NCBI RefSeq assembly: GCF_014145395.1
Contig: NZ_JACHTE010000001.1
Span: forward strand, 62,001-126,000
Source of the DNA: Marilutibacter penaei
GTDB taxonomy: Bacteria; Pseudomonadota; Gammaproteobacteria; Xanthomonadales; Xanthomonadaceae
DNA length: 64,000 nucleotides
Direction: 5' to 3'
This document shows, piece after piece, positions 62,421 through 64,000 of the stretch (positions are counted from its first letter, which is position 1; each line of letters opens with the position of its first letter). The notes below the pieces were generated by a model that was given only the letters and a program-made list of their open reading frames with translations, searched no databases and was not told the DNA's origin. The translations under genes and the position numbers were made by a program.

Positions 62421-62891
62421 TCAGTCCTCCAGCTTCTGCGCGAGGTAGTTCGGCTCGCCGATGTGCTCGATCAGGGCGAGCTGGGTCTCGATCCAGTCGA
62501 TGTGTTCCTCTTCCGAATCGAGGATGTCGGACAGCAGCTGGCGGCTCACGTAGTCCGAGGTCGACTCGCAGTAGGCGATGGCCTCGCGCAGCAGGGGCAC
62601 GGCCTCGTTCTCCAGCGCGAGGTCGCACTCGAGGACCTCCTTCGGGGTCTCGCCGATCTTCAGCTTGCCGAGCGCCTGGAAGTTCGGCAGCCCCTCGAGG
62701 AACAGGATGCGATCCGACAGTTTGTCGGCGTGCTTCATCTCGTCGATGGACTCGTGGTACTCGTGGTCGGCGAGCTCCTTGAGCCCCCAGTTCTTCAGCA
62801 TCTTGGCGTGCAGGAAGTACTGGTTGATCGCGGTCAGCTCGTTGTAGAGCGCCTTGTTGAGGTACTCGATGACCTTCTTGTCGCCTTTCAT
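62421..62891 (-). CDS. bfr: Bacterioferritin
   Basis: 156 residues. Heme-containing 24-mer iron store. The ferroxidase ligands are at the expected positions (Glu18, Glu51, His54, then Glu94, Glu127, His130) and Met52 for heme is in DEMKHADKL. It starts [31 protein letters not shown]-type ribosome site. Lies 132 bp from bfd on the same strand, the usual pair in reverse order of transcription (bfd first). Confidence 0.98.
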   Translation of the reverse strand: MKGDKKVIEYLNKALYNELTAINQYFLHAKMLKNWGLKELADHEYHESIDEMKHADKLSDRILFLEGLPNFQALGKLKIGETPKEVLECDLALENEAVPLLREAIAYCESTSDYVSRQLLSDILDSEEEHIDWIETQLALIEHIGEPNYLAQKLED

Positions 62892-63023
62892 GGCGGTGCT
62901 CCGTATGGCGGCTATGGGAGCACTCTAGCGACTCGCGAAGCGGCATGACGAAACACGAATCGCCTGCGCCTGCGGACGCGAATCGTTGTCACGGAAGGGC
63001 GGCCCCGGGCGGGGCGACGGGCC

Positions 63024-63224
63024 TCAGGCGGCCTGCGAGAACAGCGGCAGCGGCATCTCGCGCGGGCGGTGCGAATCCAGCATCTGCGCGGCGATGTCCA
63101 GGCAGCTGCCGCAGTTGGCGCCTGCGCCGGTCCGCATGGTCAGTTCCGACACGCTCCCGCAACCGGCCTCGGCGGCCTGGCGGATGTCCTGGTCGGTGAC
63201 CCCGTTGCAGATGCAGACGTACAT
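63024..63224 (-). CDS. bfd: Bacterioferritin-associated ferredoxin
   Basis: 66 residues. [2Fe-2S] protein that reduces bacterioferritin to release iron. The four cluster Cys are at 4, 6, 38 and 41 (VCICNGVTD ... ANCGSCLDIA). Transcribed towards bfr. A Fur box lies 59 bp upstream of its ATG, so it should be induced in low iron, as in Pseudomonas and E. coli. Confidence 0.96.
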   Translation of the reverse strand: MYVCICNGVTDQDIRQAAEAGCGSVSELTMRTGAGANCGSCLDIAAQMLDSHRPREMPLPLFSQAA

Positions 63225-63282
63225 GCGGTGGGCTGGGCCTGGCGGCGCAGCCGGACCGGCTGCAGGTTCATTCCACCACGAA

Positions 63283-63297
63283 TGAGAATGATTGTCA
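63283..63297. promoter_or_regulatory. Fur box of bfd
   Basis: TGAGAAT-G-ATTGTCA; the consensus 7-1-7 core is TGATAAT-N-ATTATCA, so one change in each half. Flanked by A/T (AA...ATG). It lies between bfd and rppH and is read by neither other gene's start region. Confidence 0.8.
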
Positions 63298-63338
63298 ATG
63301 TATCGCGGGGCGGGGGCGCCGGCCTGGCGCGCTGGCGT

Positions 63339-63962
63339 TCAGGCGGAGCCGCCGCGGCGGCTGCCGGCCCCGTCGTCGCGTGCGCCCTGGGGCCGCGGGC
63401 GGGGCCGGGTTCCCCGCCAGCTGCGGTCGCGATCGCGGCCCTGGCTGCGGCGCAGCACCTCCACCGGAGGCTCCTGCTGCACGCCCGGGATGCCTTGCGT
63501 GAACTGCGAGAGGTGCATCAGCGCACGCGCGTAGACGCCGCGCTTGAATACCACCACGTGCTCGGCCGGATACCAGTAATCGACCCAGCGCCAATGGTCG
63601 AACTCCGGCTTGTCGGTCAGGTCCAGCCGCAAGGCCGACTCTCCCCCCACCAGCCGGAGCAGGAACCACACCTGCTTCTGGCCGATGCAGACCAGCCGGT
63701 CATGGCGCCGGATCGCGCGCGGGGGCAGCCGGTAACGCAGCCAGCCGGGGGTCTCGCCAAGGAGTTCGACGTGCTCGGGCAGCAGGCCCGTCTCTTCCCG
63801 GAGCTCGCGGTACATCGCCTCGCGAGGGGTTTCGTCGCTGTTCATCCCGCCCTGCGGGAACTGCCAGCCATCACGATGGACCCGGCGCGCCCAGAACAGG
63901 CGGCCGTCGGGGTGCATCAGCACGATGCCGACATTGGGCCGGTAACCGTCCGGATCGATCAC
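63339..63962 (-). CDS. rppH: RNA pyrophosphohydrolase RppH
   Basis: 207 residues (E. coli 176). Removes pyrophosphate from the 5' end of mRNA to start decay. It opens [38 protein letters not shown] and has the Nudix box [23 protein letters not shown] and [25 protein letters not shown]. No ATG fits; GTG 63962 gives the family N-terminus. The last 30 residues ([18 protein letters not shown]...) are an Arg-rich tail absent in E. coli. The start is 38 bp from the window edge. Confidence 0.95.
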   Translation of the reverse strand: MIDPDGYRPNVGIVLMHPDGRLFWARRVHRDGWQFPQGGMNSDETPREAMYRELREETGLLPEHVELLGETPGWLRYRLPPRAIRRHDRLVCIGQKQVWFLLRLVGGESALRLDLTDKPEFDHWRWVDYWYPAEHVVVFKRGVYARALMHLSQFTQGIPGVQQEPPVEVLRRSQGRDRDRSWRGTRPRPRPQGARDDGAGSRRGGSA

Positions 63963-64000
63963 GATGCGGACTCCTGGATTCTTCGACTTGCGTCGCTGGT

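Overview
The window is a 64 kb piece of a very GC-rich chromosome. Gene content and order (tolC beside a pcm-like gene, waaA/lpxL, glnE, groESL, cutA-dsbD, aroQ-accBC-prmA-fis-purH, ampE-nudC-erpA with bactofilin, bfr/bfd, rppH) fit a gammaproteobacterium of the Xanthomonadaceae, of the Lysobacter / Luteimonas / Pseudoxanthomonas kind. This is judged from the sequence and family knowledge only; no database search was made. No rRNA, tRNA, CRISPR array, insertion sequence or prophage was seen.

Layout. 1-3.6 kb: RND efflux pair with a divergent TetR regulator and an operator between them. 3.8-11.2 kb: PCMT-family methyltransferase, TolC, then lipid A/LPS genes (waaA, an lpxL-type acyltransferase, O-antigen ligase, glycosyltransferase, zf-CHCC protein). 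11.2-17.3 kb: pirin, YceI, RutE-like nitroreductase, ELM1-family protein, glnE. 17.4-20.2 kb: groES-groEL flanked by two intergenic regions that look as if they hold small RNAs. 20.2-24.0 kb: XRE regulator, cutA, a DsbD with two periplasmic alpha domains, TlpA-like thioredoxin. 24.2-30.4 kb: aroQ, accB, accC, prmA, a zinc-ribbon membrane protein, fis, purH. 30.4-34.5 kb: a 140 bp palindromic element, a Ca/Na antiporter, an AGCS symporter and purD. 34.6-40.7 kb: a 2032-residue autotransporter with Calx-beta and Ig-like repeats, including a 537 bp tandem duplication.

40.9-52.7 kb is an accessory stretch, all on the minus strand: a ParE/RHH toxin-antitoxin pair, a methyltransferase, a GNAT acetyltransferase, a run of membrane and secreted orphans, and a type I restriction-modification operon (hsdM-hsdS-DUF3800-hsdR). 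The DUF3800 gene sits behind an 18-codon copy of the hsdR 5' end, which points to a rearrangement inside the operon. 53-64 kb returns to conserved genes: an MFS-acyltransferase fusion, a dispanin/DUF2752 cluster, ampE, nudC, erpA, a bactofilin between two paralogous membrane coiled-coil proteins, DUF4126, bfr, bfd (with a Fur box) and rppH.

Several genes (tetR, waaA, lpxL, cutA, the DUF3426 gene) have a -10-like hexamer ending 6 or 7 nt before the start codon and no Shine-Dalgarno, so leaderless transcription is probably common here. Many long open frames lie antisense to real genes because of the base composition; they are not annotated.
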